Positions 18,036 to 27,031 of a stretch of 47,465 nucleotides of DNA are shown here, one piece after another. The position numbers were made by a program, and so were the translations under genes. The stretch is taken from assembly GCA_036278935.1 (NCBI GenBank), contig DASUKA010000081.1:1-47465 (forward strand), in the 5' to 3' direction. How positions within the stretch are numbered: position 1 is the first letter of the stretch; each line of letters begins with the position of its first letter. This DNA comes from DASSNR01 sp036278935 (GTDB taxonomy: Bacteria > Gemmatimonadota > Gemmatimonadetes > Gemmatimonadales > Gemmatimonadaceae). Under the pieces are notes generated by a model. It had not been told where the DNA came from and did no database searches. It worked only from the letters and a program-made list of their open reading frames with translations.

Positions 18036-18706
18036 TGATCATGCGTTCCTTCGGCATTACCGTATCCGTGGGATTCACGCTGGTGTGCGCTGCGGCGGCG
18101 CTCGATGCGCAAACCACGCCTCACATCAGCACCGGGCCCACGCGTGCCGCCGAGCGGGTGGTGGCGGCCACGAACGCGCGTACGGCGGAGATCACCGGGC
18201 AACCGATGCCGGGTACCGCCTCAGCTGCGACCAAGGGCAAGGCCGTTGCCGCGCCTCCCCATCACATGGCGGCGCATCCGGCAGTCACACATGCTGCACC
18301 GATGCACGCACGTGCCGCGGACACCCCGCTGCGCCCGCGTGCCGGCCGCGCCGGACACGGGCCCGATTCGCCGCGCGAGATCACGCTAACGCGCGAGACC
18401 TTCACCTACGACGCGGGTGGCAGGCGCGATCCGTTCGTCTCGCTGATGACGAGCGGCGAGCTGCGCCCCATGATCTCGGACCTCCGGCTGGTGGCGGTCA
18501 TCTATGATCCCACCGGTCACTCGGTCGCGGTGCTACGCGACCTCTCGACCGGAGAGCAGTACAGGACGAGGGTGGGACGCGTGCTCGGACGGATGCGCGT
18601 TTCGGCGATTCACCCGAAGTCGGTCACATTCACGCTGGACGAGTTCGGCTACAGCCGGCAGGAAGTGCTGGCACTCAATGATTCCACAACCGTGAGGACG
18701 AAATGA
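18035..18706 (+). CDS. pilP: Type IV pilus inner-membrane lipoprotein/periplasmic protein PilP-like
   Basis: A 223-residue exported protein. The start overlaps the pilO stop (TAATG); ATG 18041 is a second option. A signal peptide covers about residues 1-26, ending near ALDAQ. There is no lipobox Cys, unlike classical PilP, so it may be periplasmic or anchored by an uncleaved signal. Residues about 30-110 are a disordered Ala/His/Pro-rich linker. The C-terminal beta domain (about 125-220) contains the PilP-typical YDAGGRRDPFVSL motif and RLVAVIYDPTGHSVAVLRD. PilP links the PilN/PilO dimer to the N0 domain of PilQ. The call rests on position and the C-terminal motif and is strong. Confidence 0.85.
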   Translation: MIMRSFGITVSVGFTLVCAAAALDAQTTPHISTGPTRAAERVVAATNARTAEITGQPMPGTASAATKGKAVAAPPHHMAAHPAVTHAAPMHARAADTPLRPRAGRAGHGPDSPREITLTRETFTYDAGGRRDPFVSLMTSGELRPMISDLRLVAVIYDPTGHSVAVLRDLSTGEQYRTRVGRVLGRMRVSAIHPKSVTFTLDEFGYSRQEVLALNDSTTVRTK

Positions 18707-20604
18707 GGCGAGTCTGGACGCTGGTGGGAGTGGCGGTCATCGCGCTGACTGCGCGCGCGGCCGTCGTCCGCGCCGCGACTACGGATGAGCCAGGGACCGC
18801 TCAGATTCAGTCGCTCCGGGTCATACGGGCCGCGGGGCATGCCGAGCTCGTGATCGCCGTAAGCGGTGCCGTCAACGTAGAGGACTTCACGCTGGGCCAG
18901 CCGCCGCGTCTCGTGCTCGACCTGGATGGCGCCCGCCTGGCAACACCCGCCCGCATGTACGACCGCGTTCCTCGCGGCGGCATCACGAACGTGCGCATCG
19001 CACAGTATCGACAGGACACGGTGCGTGTGGTGGTCGACCTCGACAGCACACGCGCGTACACGATCAACCGCGTCAACGGCGCCATCCACGTCTCCATCGC
19101 CGGGCCGGCGGGCCAGTTCGCCGCGTGGAACGCGGGCCCCGGCGTGGTGGAAGGGGTGTCCGACGGCGATGCGCCGTCACTCGTCGCGAAGGACGGCGCG
19201 CACCCGCATGTGTTCGCCCCTCGGGCACCGCTGCGCCGCATCACCGTCACCTATCAGGATGCGGACATCAATGACGTGATCGCGGGCTTCGCGGCCTTTT
19301 CGGGGCGCACCATCGTGGTCGGCTCGAGCGTGAAGGGCACCGTGTCCGCCGAGATCCACGACCAGCCATGGGACGTAGCGCTGCAGGCGATCCTCCAGTC
19401 GCAGGGACTCGCGGCCAAGGAAGACGCGCACGGCATCATCACCGTCGACAGCTACGCCAATATCTCGGCCCAGCAGGCGGCGGCGCCTCTGACCACGCAG
19501 ATCATTCCGGTCAACTACGCGCGAGCGGCGTCCCTCATCCCCACCGTCACGAGCCTGCTGACCAAGCAGTGCGCCCCCGGCAAGAGCGGCGCCCAGGCCA
19601 ACTGCCTTGTGCGCGGTTCGGTGAGCGCCGACACGGCCACCAATCGCCTGATCGTCACGGACGTGGCCGCGCGGCTCAAGGACATTTCCAACTACGTCCA
19701 GGACCTTGACGTCCGCACGCCGCAGGTGGCCATCAAGGCCAAGATCGTCCTGGTGAACCGCACCAATACGCAGAACCTTGGCCTGAGCTACGATCTCGGC
19801 CAGAGCAATCAGTTCTTCAACAAGCTGGTGCAGCGTCCCGATCCGGCCACCTTCAAACCGATCGACACCAACGGCGATGGGGTGAACGATGCCGTCTCCG
19901 GCACCCCGTACAACACCAACCAGAACATCATCGCGCTGGGCGGCGACGCGCTCTCCGCCATTGCCAACGCCAACCAGCGCGTGGTCGACCCCGCGCTCAG
20001 TCTCATCTTCTCCACTGTGCTCGGCAAGTTCGACCTGACCGCCTTCCTGGACGCGTTGCAGGAGGTGGATCTCGCCGATGTGCAGGCGGAACCGAGTGTC
20101 ACCACGCTCGACAATCGCGAGGCCACGCTCGTCTCCGGTGAGGACACGCCAATCCGCGTGATCGACATCGGGTCGCTGAGCCAGGGCGGGAACGGGACCA
20201 CGGCCCCTCGCGCCAACGTGACTTTCAAGCAGACGGGTATCATCCTCAAGGTCACGCCGCACGTGACGAACAACCGCCAGGTGCTCATGACGCTGCACGC
20301 CGAGCGCTCCAGCCTGCAGCCGGCGGCGTCGGATCTTGGCTACACCTTCCTGGAGCAGAAGGCCGACAACCAGATCCTGGTGGGCGATGGCGAAACGGCG
20401 GTCATCGGCGGGCTGACCGTCACGCAGGTGCAGACTACCAAGACCGGCATTCCGCTCCTTGTGGATCTGCCGCTCGTTGGCCGCCTGTTCGGTACCACCG
20501 TCACCAAGGAAGTGAAGGACGACCTGCTCATTCTCGTCACTCCCCACATCATCGATGGCGGCGAGGAGCTTGGCCCGCCAGGCGGCAGCCCGAGCGGTCG
20601 ATGA
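18703..20604 (+). CDS. pilQ: Type IV pilus secretin PilQ
   Basis: A 633-residue outer-membrane secretin. After a signal peptide (about 1-25) comes one AMIN domain (about 35-130, IQSLRVIRAAGHAELVIAVS onward) for peptidoglycan association. An N0/STN domain follows at about 180-250 (RRITVTYQDADINDVIAGFA), then an N1 domain at about 265-345 (IIPVNYARAASLIPTV). The secretin channel is at about 440-625, ending with the conserved PLVGRLFGTTVTKEVKDDLL and the LLILVTPHII strand. A Gly/Asn-rich insertion lies at about 370-420. The start overlaps the pilP stop (ATGA). Presence of PilQ implies an outer membrane. It is followed by the clear terminator at 20693-20733, which ends the pilus operon. Confidence 0.96.
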   Translation: MRRVWTLVGVAVIALTARAAVVRAATTDEPGTAQIQSLRVIRAAGHAELVIAVSGAVNVEDFTLGQPPRLVLDLDGARLATPARMYDRVPRGGITNVRIAQYRQDTVRVVVDLDSTRAYTINRVNGAIHVSIAGPAGQFAAWNAGPGVVEGVSDGDAPSLVAKDGAHPHVFAPRAPLRRITVTYQDADINDVIAGFAAFSGRTIVVGSSVKGTVSAEIHDQPWDVALQAILQSQGLAAKEDAHGIITVDSYANISAQQAAAPLTTQIIPVNYARAASLIPTVTSLLTKQCAPGKSGAQANCLVRGSVSADTATNRLIVTDVAARLKDISNYVQDLDVRTPQVAIKAKIVLVNRTNTQNLGLSYDLGQSNQFFNKLVQRPDPATFKPIDTNGDGVNDAVSGTPYNTNQNIIALGGDALSAIANANQRVVDPALSLIFSTVLGKFDLTAFLDALQEVDLADVQAEPSVTTLDNREATLVSGEDTPIRVIDIGSLSQGGNGTTAPRANVTFKQTGIILKVTPHVTNNRQVLMTLHAERSSLQPAASDLGYTFLEQKADNQILVGDGETAVIGGLTVTQVQTTKTGIPLLVDLPLVGRLFGTTVTKEVKDDLLILVTPHIIDGGEELGPPGGSPSGR

Positions 20605-20692
20605 GGCGACGCGAGCTTCCGACGCTCGCCCGCGCGTGAGGCAGCGCGGACCGGGCGCGCGTTCAAGAGTTCGAGCGGCCGGTTCCACCTGA

Positions 20693-20733
20693 CCAGCGAC
20701 GCCTCGGCCTGTGCCGGGGCGTCGCTGGCTTTT
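20693..20733 (+). terminator. Rho-independent terminator of the pilus operon
   Basis: CCAGCGACGCC at 20693-20703 pairs perfectly with GGCGTCGCTGG at 20718-20728, and the 14-base loop folds further through CGGC/GCCG. CTTTT follows immediately. It lies 89 bases after the pilQ stop and 56 bases before aroC, separating the two transcription units. Confidence 0.85.
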
Positions 20734-20788
20734 CCGTATATGCGGCCTGGTCTGGCGGCACACGACGCGCCGCCGCTATTCTTTCCCC

Positions 20789-21988
20789 ATGCTTCGATTC
20801 ACCACCGCCGGCGAGTCACACGGTTCCGCGCTCGTCGCCATTCTCGAAGGGATTCCCGCCGGGCTTCCATTGCTGGCCGAAGACGTCAACGTCGAGCTTG
20901 GACGGCGCCAGCAGGGGTATGGCCGCGGTCGGCGTATGCAGATCGAGAAGGATGCCGTGGAATTTCTGGCCGGTGTCCGAGCCGGCGAGACGCTTGGCTC
21001 CCCCGTCGCGATGCTCATCCGGAACCGCGACTGGAAGAACTGGCAGGACATCATGGATCCCGCTCCGCACGAGGGCGATCCGGGGCCCCGCCGGCGGCTC
21101 GTCACGCGGCCCAGACCCGGGCACGCGGACTTGGCGGGCATCCTCAAGTATGACCGGCGTGACGCGCGCGACATCCTCGAGCGCGCCTCCGCGCGCGAGA
21201 CGACCGCACGGGTGGCGGCAGCCGCCATCTGCCGGCGGCTCCTCGCCGAGTTCGGCATCCGCGTCGGGAGCCACGTCGTGCATCTGGGCGGCATCGATGC
21301 CGTGCCGCCTGATCCGTTGCCCTTCGATCTGAACGCGGCGTCCGATGTCTCCCCGGTGCGCACGCTGGATGGCGATGCGGAGCGCGGCATGATCGAGCGC
21401 ATCGACGCCGCCAAGCGCGCCGGCAACACGCTAGGGGGCATCTGCGAGGTGCGATGCGAAGGTATTCCTGCCGGGCTGGGGTCACACGTATCCTGGGATC
21501 GCAAGCTCGACGGCCGCCTGGCCGCGGCGCTCATGTCCATCCCGGCGGTGAAAGCTGTCGCATTCGGTCTGGGCTTCGAGGGCGCGCGGCTGCAGGGATC
21601 CGAGGTACACGACGAGATCGAGATGGCGCCGGGCCGGCCGAGCACGGGGAACGTGCGGCGCCGCACCAACCGCGCGGGCGGCCTGGAAGGCGGCATTACC
21701 ACCGGGGAACCGCTCGTCGTCCATGTGGGGATGAAGCCGATCTCCACCCTCATGCGCCCGCTCGCCACCGTCGATGTCACCACGGGCGAAACCGCCGCCG
21801 CCGTTGCCGAGCGCAGCGATGTGACGGCGGTGCCCGCCATGGGGGTGATCGCCGAGGCGATGGTGGCCTTCGTGGTGGCGCAGGCTTTCCTGGAAAAGTT
21901 CGGCGGCGACGCCCTGCCCGAAACGAAACGGAACTATGCCGGCTACCTGGATCAGCTCGAGCGATGGATCCCTCGAGCGGCCGACTGA
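20789..21988 (+). CDS. aroC: Chorismate synthase
   Basis: A 399-residue enzyme that converts 5-enolpyruvylshikimate-3-phosphate to chorismate using reduced FMN. The start is ATG 20789, giving MLRFTTAGESHGSAL, the family N-terminus with the GESHG motif at residues about 8-12. The RRQQGYGRGRRMQIE segment (about 38-52) supplies basic residues that bind the phosphate and flavin. The third signature RPGHADLAG and the RASARETTARVAAAA motif near 130-145 are present. Length is slightly above the usual 350-390. The 3' end overlaps the start region of aroK by about 50 bases, so the two shikimate-pathway genes are coupled. Confidence 0.96.
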   Translation: MLRFTTAGESHGSALVAILEGIPAGLPLLAEDVNVELGRRQQGYGRGRRMQIEKDAVEFLAGVRAGETLGSPVAMLIRNRDWKNWQDIMDPAPHEGDPGPRRRLVTRPRPGHADLAGILKYDRRDARDILERASARETTARVAAAAICRRLLAEFGIRVGSHVVHLGGIDAVPPDPLPFDLNAASDVSPVRTLDGDAERGMIERIDAAKRAGNTLGGICEVRCEGIPAGLGSHVSWDRKLDGRLAAALMSIPAVKAVAFGLGFEGARLQGSEVHDEIEMAPGRPSTGNVRRRTNRAGGLEGGITTGEPLVVHVGMKPISTLMRPLATVDVTTGETAAAVAERSDVTAVPAMGVIAEAMVAFVVAQAFLEKFGGDALPETKRNYAGYLDQLERWIPRAAD

Positions 21989-22505
21989 GCCGCACCTCAT
22001 CCTGGTCGGCCTGCCCGGCTCCGGCAAGACGACACTCGGCAAGCGGATCGCGAAGCGTCTGAACCGCGCCTTCCTGGACTTCGACCAGGAGATCGAGCGG
22101 CGCCACGGGATGACAGTTCGGGAAATCTTCGCGCAACACGGCGAGGCGCATTTCCGGCGCTCGGAGCTGGAGCTGACCCGGGAGTTGTCGCACGGGGGGG
22201 GAATGGTGCTGGCGCCCGGCGGCGGATGGGCCGCAAACGAGGCGGCGGTGGCGCTGCTGCGCCCCCCTGGCCGAATGATGTATTTGCGCATTTCCCCCGC
22301 GGTGGCGCTGCGTCGCATGGGGCGCTCGCGAGGCGATCGGCCTCTGCTTGGCGTTGCCGATCCCATCGCGGAGCTGCGCCGGTTGCTCGCGATTCGCGAG
22401 CGGCACTACTCGGCGGCCGACGTGGTTGTGGATGTGGAAGTGATTACACGGCAACGTGTTATAGATGCGGCAGTACGGCTTGCCTCGGCTCCACTGGCGG
22501 ACTAG
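21936..22505 (+). CDS. aroK: Shikimate kinase
   Basis: A 189-residue kinase phosphorylating shikimate at the 3-hydroxyl. The P-loop GLPGSGKT lies at about 25-32, the acidic substrate motif reads FLDFDQEIERRHG (about 45-57), and the Gly-rich shikimate-binding GGGMVLAPGGG is near 86-96. The lid carries RGDRPLLG, and the adenine region RERHYSAADVVVDV closes the protein. The only convincing start is ATG 21936, inside aroC, adding about 20 residues before the usual beginning; a non-standard start closer to the aroC stop cannot be excluded. Functional residues are intact. Confidence 0.93.
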   Translation: MPATWISSSDGSLERPTEPHLILVGLPGSGKTTLGKRIAKRLNRAFLDFDQEIERRHGMTVREIFAQHGEAHFRRSELELTRELSHGGGMVLAPGGGWAANEAAVALLRPPGRMMYLRISPAVALRRMGRSRGDRPLLGVADPIAELRRLLAIRERHYSAADVVVDVEVITRQRVIDAAVRLASAPLAD

Positions 22506-22683
22506 CTTTGGACAGGCCGCCCGGCCGGCGACGTTGTTCGGTCGCCTCACCGCCTGGCCGGAGTGGCAGGAGATGGCTTGTAACGGCGGTGATTTGATGC
22601 CGGATCTCGTAGATGGCTGGACCATTTTCCGGCGCCCGGTGACGCCGTACTGAGCGGAGCCCGGGCGCGCTGGCGCTACCACA

Positions 22684-22920
22684 ATGACCTTTCGCGTGTT
22701 GGGCCCCCATGAGCGGGGCCGATTCGCTCCCGAGGCGTGGGGGCATCTGATTTCGCTGAGTGGTTCCGGCATCCTCAATCCGGTCGAGCTCGAGCACCTC
22801 ATCGAGCGCGCGCTGGCCCAGGTCGAGGGGCGGATTGTGCTTGAGGACCTGCGGACGGTCATGGAGGGCGTCGGCTTCATGGACGACGGGCTCACCGGCG
22901 ATAACGTGACGGTGCACTGA
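22684..22920 (+). CDS. smg: Smg/DUF494-family protein, short form
   Basis: A 78-residue protein resembling the C-terminal half of the DUF494 (Smg) family: FRVLGPHERGRFAPEAWGHL followed by a helical segment ending LEHLIERALAQVEGRI and LEDLRTVMEGVG. E. coli smg also sits near topA, and here topA follows by about 140 bases, which supports the call. Family members are usually about 150 residues, so the N-terminal half is missing. The same frame has TGA at 22651-22653, so it cannot simply extend upstream. It may be a genuine short form, a truncated copy, or affected by a frameshift. Function of the family is unknown. Confidence 0.55.
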   Translation: MTFRVLGPHERGRFAPEAWGHLISLSGSGILNPVELEHLIERALAQVEGRIVLEDLRTVMEGVGFMDDGLTGDNVTVH

Positions 22921-23057
22921 AAGGATGCGTCTGAAGGGCAACCGCTGGTGCCCGCTGCGCGTTTGCATCTACGCGTGCGAGGGCTGAAGGGCGTGATGCG
23001 CAGCGGCGTGGCACGCATCTCACGGCTGCCTTCTCATGCTGCATCCAGGATGATTCT

Positions 23058-25553
23058 ATGGCACGGAAGAAAACCACGACATCGAACGGCACGGCGCGCA
23101 GCCGCACCAGGAAGACGGTGCGCGCGAGTACCGTCGCGCCGGAGCCGAAGACGAAATCCACCCGAAAGTCGCCAGCCCGGCGAGGCACGGCGTCGCGCTC
23201 TGGCGCGCCTCGGCGCCGCTCAAGCGCGACAAACGGCGGCGAGCGCGGGGAGCAGGGGAGTGTAGCCGGAAAGTCGCTGGTCATTGTCGAGTCGCCCGCC
23301 AAGGCGCGGACAATCGGGAAGTACCTGGGCCCCGACTACCGCGTGCGGGCCACGATCGGGCATGTCCGCGATCTCCCGGCCAAGGGGCTGGGGATCGACA
23401 TCGAGCGCGGCTTCCAACCCACCTACGTTCCAGTGCCCGGCAAGGAAAAAACACTGGCCGAGCTGAAGAGCGCGGCCAAGGTCGCCTCCCGCATCTACCT
23501 GGCCACGGACCCGGACCGGGAGGGCGAAGCCATTGCCTGGCACGTAGCGGAATCCATCAAGCGCCGAGGCGGGGCGCCTATGCAGCGCGTGCGCTTCCAT
23601 GAGATCACGCGCGACGCCGTTCAGCGTGCCATCGGCAACGCCACCTCCATCGATGAGAAGAAGGTGGAGGCGCAGCAGGCGCGGCGCGTGCTCGACCGTT
23701 TGGTGGGATACAAGACCAGCCCATTGCTCTGGAAGACCATCAAGAAGGGGCTGTCGGCGGGCCGCGTGCAGACGGTGGCGCTGCGCCTCGTGGTGGAGCG
23801 CGAGCACGAGATCCGCGCGTTCAAGCCGGTCGAGTACTGGTCCATCGAGGCGCTGCTGGAGAAGGACAACCAGCGCTTCGTGGCCCGACTGCACCTGGTG
23901 GACGGCAAGAAGCCCGAGATCGGGAATGAGGAGGCGGCGTCGGCGATCGTCCGCGATGTGTCCGGGCGCGACCGCTTTCCGGTCACGCAGGTTCGCCGGC
24001 GCGAGCGGCGTAAGAATCCCGCGGCGCCCTTCACCACCAGCACCATGCAGCAGGAGGCGGCCAAGAAGCTGGGCTTCGGCTCCAAGCGCACCATGCGAGT
24101 GGCGCAGCAGCTCTACGAGGGGATCGAGCTCGGACCGGAGGGAGCGGTCGGCCTCATCACCTACATGCGTACCGATTCCACGCGCATTGCCGAGGTGGCC
24201 GCGCAGCAGGCGCGAGAATACCTCGCGGGATTGTTTGGCGCCGAGTGTCTGGCGAATGGCCCGCAGCTCTACGGCAAGGCGGGCGCCGGCGCGCGCAACG
24301 TGCAGCAGGCCAACACGCAGGATGCCCACGAGGCCATCCGTCCTACCGACCCCGCGCGCCGGCCGGAGCACGTTCGGAAGCACCTGAGCGCCGACCAGTT
24401 CAAGCTGTACGAGCTGGTATGGAAACGCTTCATGGCGTCGCAGATGGCCGCGGCGGTATTCGATACGACCACCGTGGATTTCGATCTCGGTCGCTACCTG
24501 TTCCGCTCCACCGGAAGTGTGATCAAGTTCGAGGGGTTCCTCGTTCTCTACCGCGAGGCGCACGAGGAAGGCGACGGGCGGGCGCTGGAGGACGAGCAGG
24601 CGCTGCCCACGCTCGAGGTGGGCGAGCAGGTTCCCGTAGTCGAGCTCATCCCCAAGCAGCACTTCACCGAGCCGCCGCCGCGCTTCAGCGAGGCCAGCTT
24701 GGTGAAGGAGCTGGAGCGACTGGGCATTGGCCGGCCGTCCACGTACGCGTCGATCATTTCGACGCTGGTGGATCGCCACTACGCGCTGCTCGAGCAGCGG
24801 CGGTTCACCCCCACAGAGCTGGGGGAGACGGTCGCGAAGATCATGGTGCGGCAGTTCCCGGACATCTTCAATGTGGCGTTCACATCGAGCATGGAAGGGG
24901 AGCTGGATCGCGTGGAGGAGGGTGAGGTCGGGTGGCAGCGCGTGCTGGAGGAGTTCTACGGCCCGTTCGCCACGTCGCTGCGGCAGGTGAAGGTTGAAGA
25001 TCTCATCGCGCAGGCTCACGATCTCTCGATGCTCGAAACGGAGCGCTGCCCCAAGTGCGGCGGGCGGCTGCTGCCGAAGGGCGGCATCTTCGGCCCCTAC
25101 ATCGCCTGCGAGAACCGCCCGGAGTGCGATTTCACGCGGCGGCTCGGGCCCGCGCGCAAGCCGGCGATTCCGACGGACGAGATCTGCCATGAGTGCGGAG
25201 CGCCGATGGTGATTCGTCACGGGCGGGCCGGAGAATTCCTCGGCTGCAGCCGCTTCCCGAAGTGCCGTGGCACACGCCCACTTCCCACGGGCGTGAAGTG
25301 CCCGAAGGATGGCGGCGACCTCATCCAGCTGCGCTCCAAGAAGGGTGGGCGGGCATTCTATGGATGCGCCAACCATCCCGATTGCGATTTCGTGATCTGG
25401 AACAAGCCCGTGCTCGAATCGTGTCCCGAGTGCGGCTACGTGGGCGCGGAGGCCAAGTCCACCAAGGCGCGTGGTGCATTCCGCGTCTGCCTCAAATGTG
25501 GCAACGAATGGACACCGGAAGCCGTGGAAGCCGAGGTCGCGGCGGCGGGGTGA
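23058..25553 (+). CDS. topA: DNA topoisomerase I
   Basis: An 831-residue type IA topoisomerase that relaxes negative supercoils. The first 70 residues are a basic, Arg/Lys/Thr-rich tail. The Toprim domain follows (LVIVESPAKARTIGKYLG at about 75-92; acidic DPDREGE near 151-157). The catalytic Tyr is residue 369 in GLITYMRTDSTR. Four Cys-cluster segments form the C-terminus: CPKCGG near 665, CHECGAP near 710, CPKDGG near 755 and CPECG near 795; the third lacks one Cys of a perfect four-Cys finger at its first knuckle. The start is ATG 23058. It begins the conserved block topA-trmFO-xerC-hslV-hslU. Confidence 0.97.
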   Translation: MARKKTTTSNGTARSRTRKTVRASTVAPEPKTKSTRKSPARRGTASRSGAPRRRSSATNGGERGEQGSVAGKSLVIVESPAKARTIGKYLGPDYRVRATIGHVRDLPAKGLGIDIERGFQPTYVPVPGKEKTLAELKSAAKVASRIYLATDPDREGEAIAWHVAESIKRRGGAPMQRVRFHEITRDAVQRAIGNATSIDEKKVEAQQARRVLDRLVGYKTSPLLWKTIKKGLSAGRVQTVALRLVVEREHEIRAFKPVEYWSIEALLEKDNQRFVARLHLVDGKKPEIGNEEAASAIVRDVSGRDRFPVTQVRRRERRKNPAAPFTTSTMQQEAAKKLGFGSKRTMRVAQQLYEGIELGPEGAVGLITYMRTDSTRIAEVAAQQAREYLAGLFGAECLANGPQLYGKAGAGARNVQQANTQDAHEAIRPTDPARRPEHVRKHLSADQFKLYELVWKRFMASQMAAAVFDTTTVDFDLGRYLFRSTGSVIKFEGFLVLYREAHEEGDGRALEDEQALPTLEVGEQVPVVELIPKQHFTEPPPRFSEASLVKELERLGIGRPSTYASIISTLVDRHYALLEQRRFTPTELGETVAKIMVRQFPDIFNVAFTSSMEGELDRVEEGEVGWQRVLEEFYGPFATSLRQVKVEDLIAQAHDLSMLETERCPKCGGRLLPKGGIFGPYIACENRPECDFTRRLGPARKPAIPTDEICHECGAPMVIRHGRAGEFLGCSRFPKCRGTRPLPTGVKCPKDGGDLIQLRSKKGGRAFYGCANHPDCDFVIWNKPVLESCPECGYVGAEAKSTKARGAFRVCLKCGNEWTPEAVEAEVAAAG

Positions 25554-25555
25554 TG

Positions 25556-25679
25556 GGGCAAGCGAGAAGAGAAAGGAGAGAGGAGAAAGGAGGAACGGCT
25601 CATGCGAATGAGGGCTTTCACTCCGGAGGCCGATTCCTTTCTCCTCTCTCCTTTCGCCTCTCTGTAGCGGACTGACTTA
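25556..25679. repeat. Palindromic purine/pyrimidine-rich intergenic element, copy B
   Basis: The gap between topA and trmFO is a long hairpin. AAAGGAGAGAGGAGAAAGGA at 25572-25591 is the exact 20-nt reverse complement of 25635-25654, with weaker pairing extending outward. The loop contains GAACGGCTCATGCG, related to the CATGCCGTTC module in copies at 28198-28207 and near 33227. The lack of a T-run argues against a simple terminator. Confidence 0.75.
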
Positions 25680-25681
25680 CC

Positions 25682-27031
25682 GTGCTTCCCCATTCCCCGA
25701 TCTCGATCATCGGCGGCGGCCTCGCCGGCTCCGAGGCGGCGTGGCAGCTCGCGGAGCGGGGCTACGACGTCGTCGTTCACGAGATGCGGCCGGTGGTCAC
25801 CACGCCCGCACACACCACCGACCGCCTTGCCGAGCTGGTGTGCTCGAATACCTTCAAGAGCACCGAGCCGTCCAACGCGCACGGATTGCTCAAAGCGGAG
25901 ATGCGGCAGCTTGGCTCGCTCATCATGTGGGCGGCGGATCAGGCGCGCATCCCCGGTGGCACCGCGCTGGCCGTGGATCGTGATGCGTTCTCGCGCGCGG
26001 TGCACGAACGCGTCACATCGCACCCACGCATCCGCGTCGAGCGCGGCGAGGTCACCACGCTCCCGTCCCCGGGAATCGTGGCGACGGGGCCGCTCACCTC
26101 GGATGGATTGGGCCGCGCGATTCGCGCCCGCCTGGGCGTGGAGTCGCTGGCGTTCTACGACGCCATCGCGCCGGTGGTCGCGCGCGACTCCCTGGACGAA
26201 TCAATGCTCTTTCGCGCGTCGCGCTACGGCAAGGAGACGATGCCGGAGGCGGGCGACGGCGGTGCCTATCTCAACTGCCCGCTGACGCACGAACAGTATG
26301 ACGCCTTTCTGGACGCGCTTGTGGCCGCGGACCAGCACGTGGGGCATGACTTCGATGAAGCGCCCTACTTCGAGGGATGCCTGCCGGTGGAGGTGATGGC
26401 ACAGCGAGGACGGGATGTGCTGCGTTTCGGTCCGCTCAAGCCCGTCGGGCTGCGCGACCCGCGCACCGGCCGTATGGCGTACGCCGTCGTCCAGCTGCGC
26501 CAGGAGGACCGCGCCGGCCGGATGTGGAACCTGGTTGGCTTCCAGACTCGGCTGCGTCTGGGGGAGCAGCAGCGCGTCTTTCGCATGATTCCGGGACTGG
26601 AGCAGGCCGAGTTTCTGCGCTATGGCGCCATCCACTGCAACGCGTACGTGAATTCCCCCGCCGCGCTGAACGAGCACCTCGCGCTCCGCGATGATCCATG
26701 CACCCTCTTCGCCGGCCAGCTCACAGGCGTGGAAGGGTATACGGAGAGCAGCGCCACCGGGCTCCTGGCCGGTATCAATCTGGCCCGCCTGCTCGCGGGG
26801 GAGGGGGCCGTGATTCCGCCGCCGACGACGATGCTCGGGGCGCTGTATCGATACCTGCGTGAGGCGGATCCGCGGCATTTCCAGCCCATGAACGCCAATT
26901 TCGGGCTGGTTGATGAGCTGGAGGAGCGGGTGCGCGACAAGCGGCGGAAGCGGGAGCTGATGGCGGAGCGGGCGCTGGAAGCGCTGGCGCACTGGCGGGC
27001 GGAGGCGGGGGTAGAGGTGGTGGCGCGGTGA
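25682..27031 (+). CDS. trmFO: Methylenetetrahydrofolate-tRNA (uracil-5-)-methyltransferase TrmFO
   Basis: A 449-residue flavoprotein that methylates U54 of tRNA using methylenetetrahydrofolate and FAD. The start is GTG 25682. The FAD-binding Rossmann motif is IIGGGLAGSEAAWQLAERG at residues about 8-26. The family motifs LVCSNTFKS (about 52-60), the conserved Cys in LNCPLTHEQYD (about 197-207) and YFEGCLPVEVMAQRG (about 227-241) are present, and the last part reads FTG-like GVEGYTESSATGL. It follows topA and overlaps the xerC start by four bases, the order also found in Bacillus (topA-gid-codV). Length and motifs are standard. Confidence 0.96.
   Translation: MLPHSPISIIGGGLAGSEAAWQLAERGYDVVVHEMRPVVTTPAHTTDRLAELVCSNTFKSTEPSNAHGLLKAEMRQLGSLIMWAADQARIPGGTALAVDRDAFSRAVHERVTSHPRIRVERGEVTTLPSPGIVATGPLTSDGLGRAIRARLGVESLAFYDAIAPVVARDSLDESMLFRASRYGKETMPEAGDGGAYLNCPLTHEQYDAFLDALVAADQHVGHDFDEAPYFEGCLPVEVMAQRGRDVLRFGPLKPVGLRDPRTGRMAYAVVQLRQEDRAGRMWNLVGFQTRLRLGEQQRVFRMIPGLEQAEFLRYGAIHCNAYVNSPAALNEHLALRDDPCTLFAGQLTGVEGYTESSATGLLAGINLARLLAGEGAVIPPPTTMLGALYRYLREADPRHFQPMNANFGLVDELEERVRDKRRKRELMAERALEALAHWRAEAGVEVVAR

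Noticed and set aside
22465..22653. 62-residue frame across the aroK 3' end
   Set aside because: It overlaps aroK, has no ribosome site and no recognisable domain. The TGA at 22651 in this frame only shows that smg cannot extend upstream.
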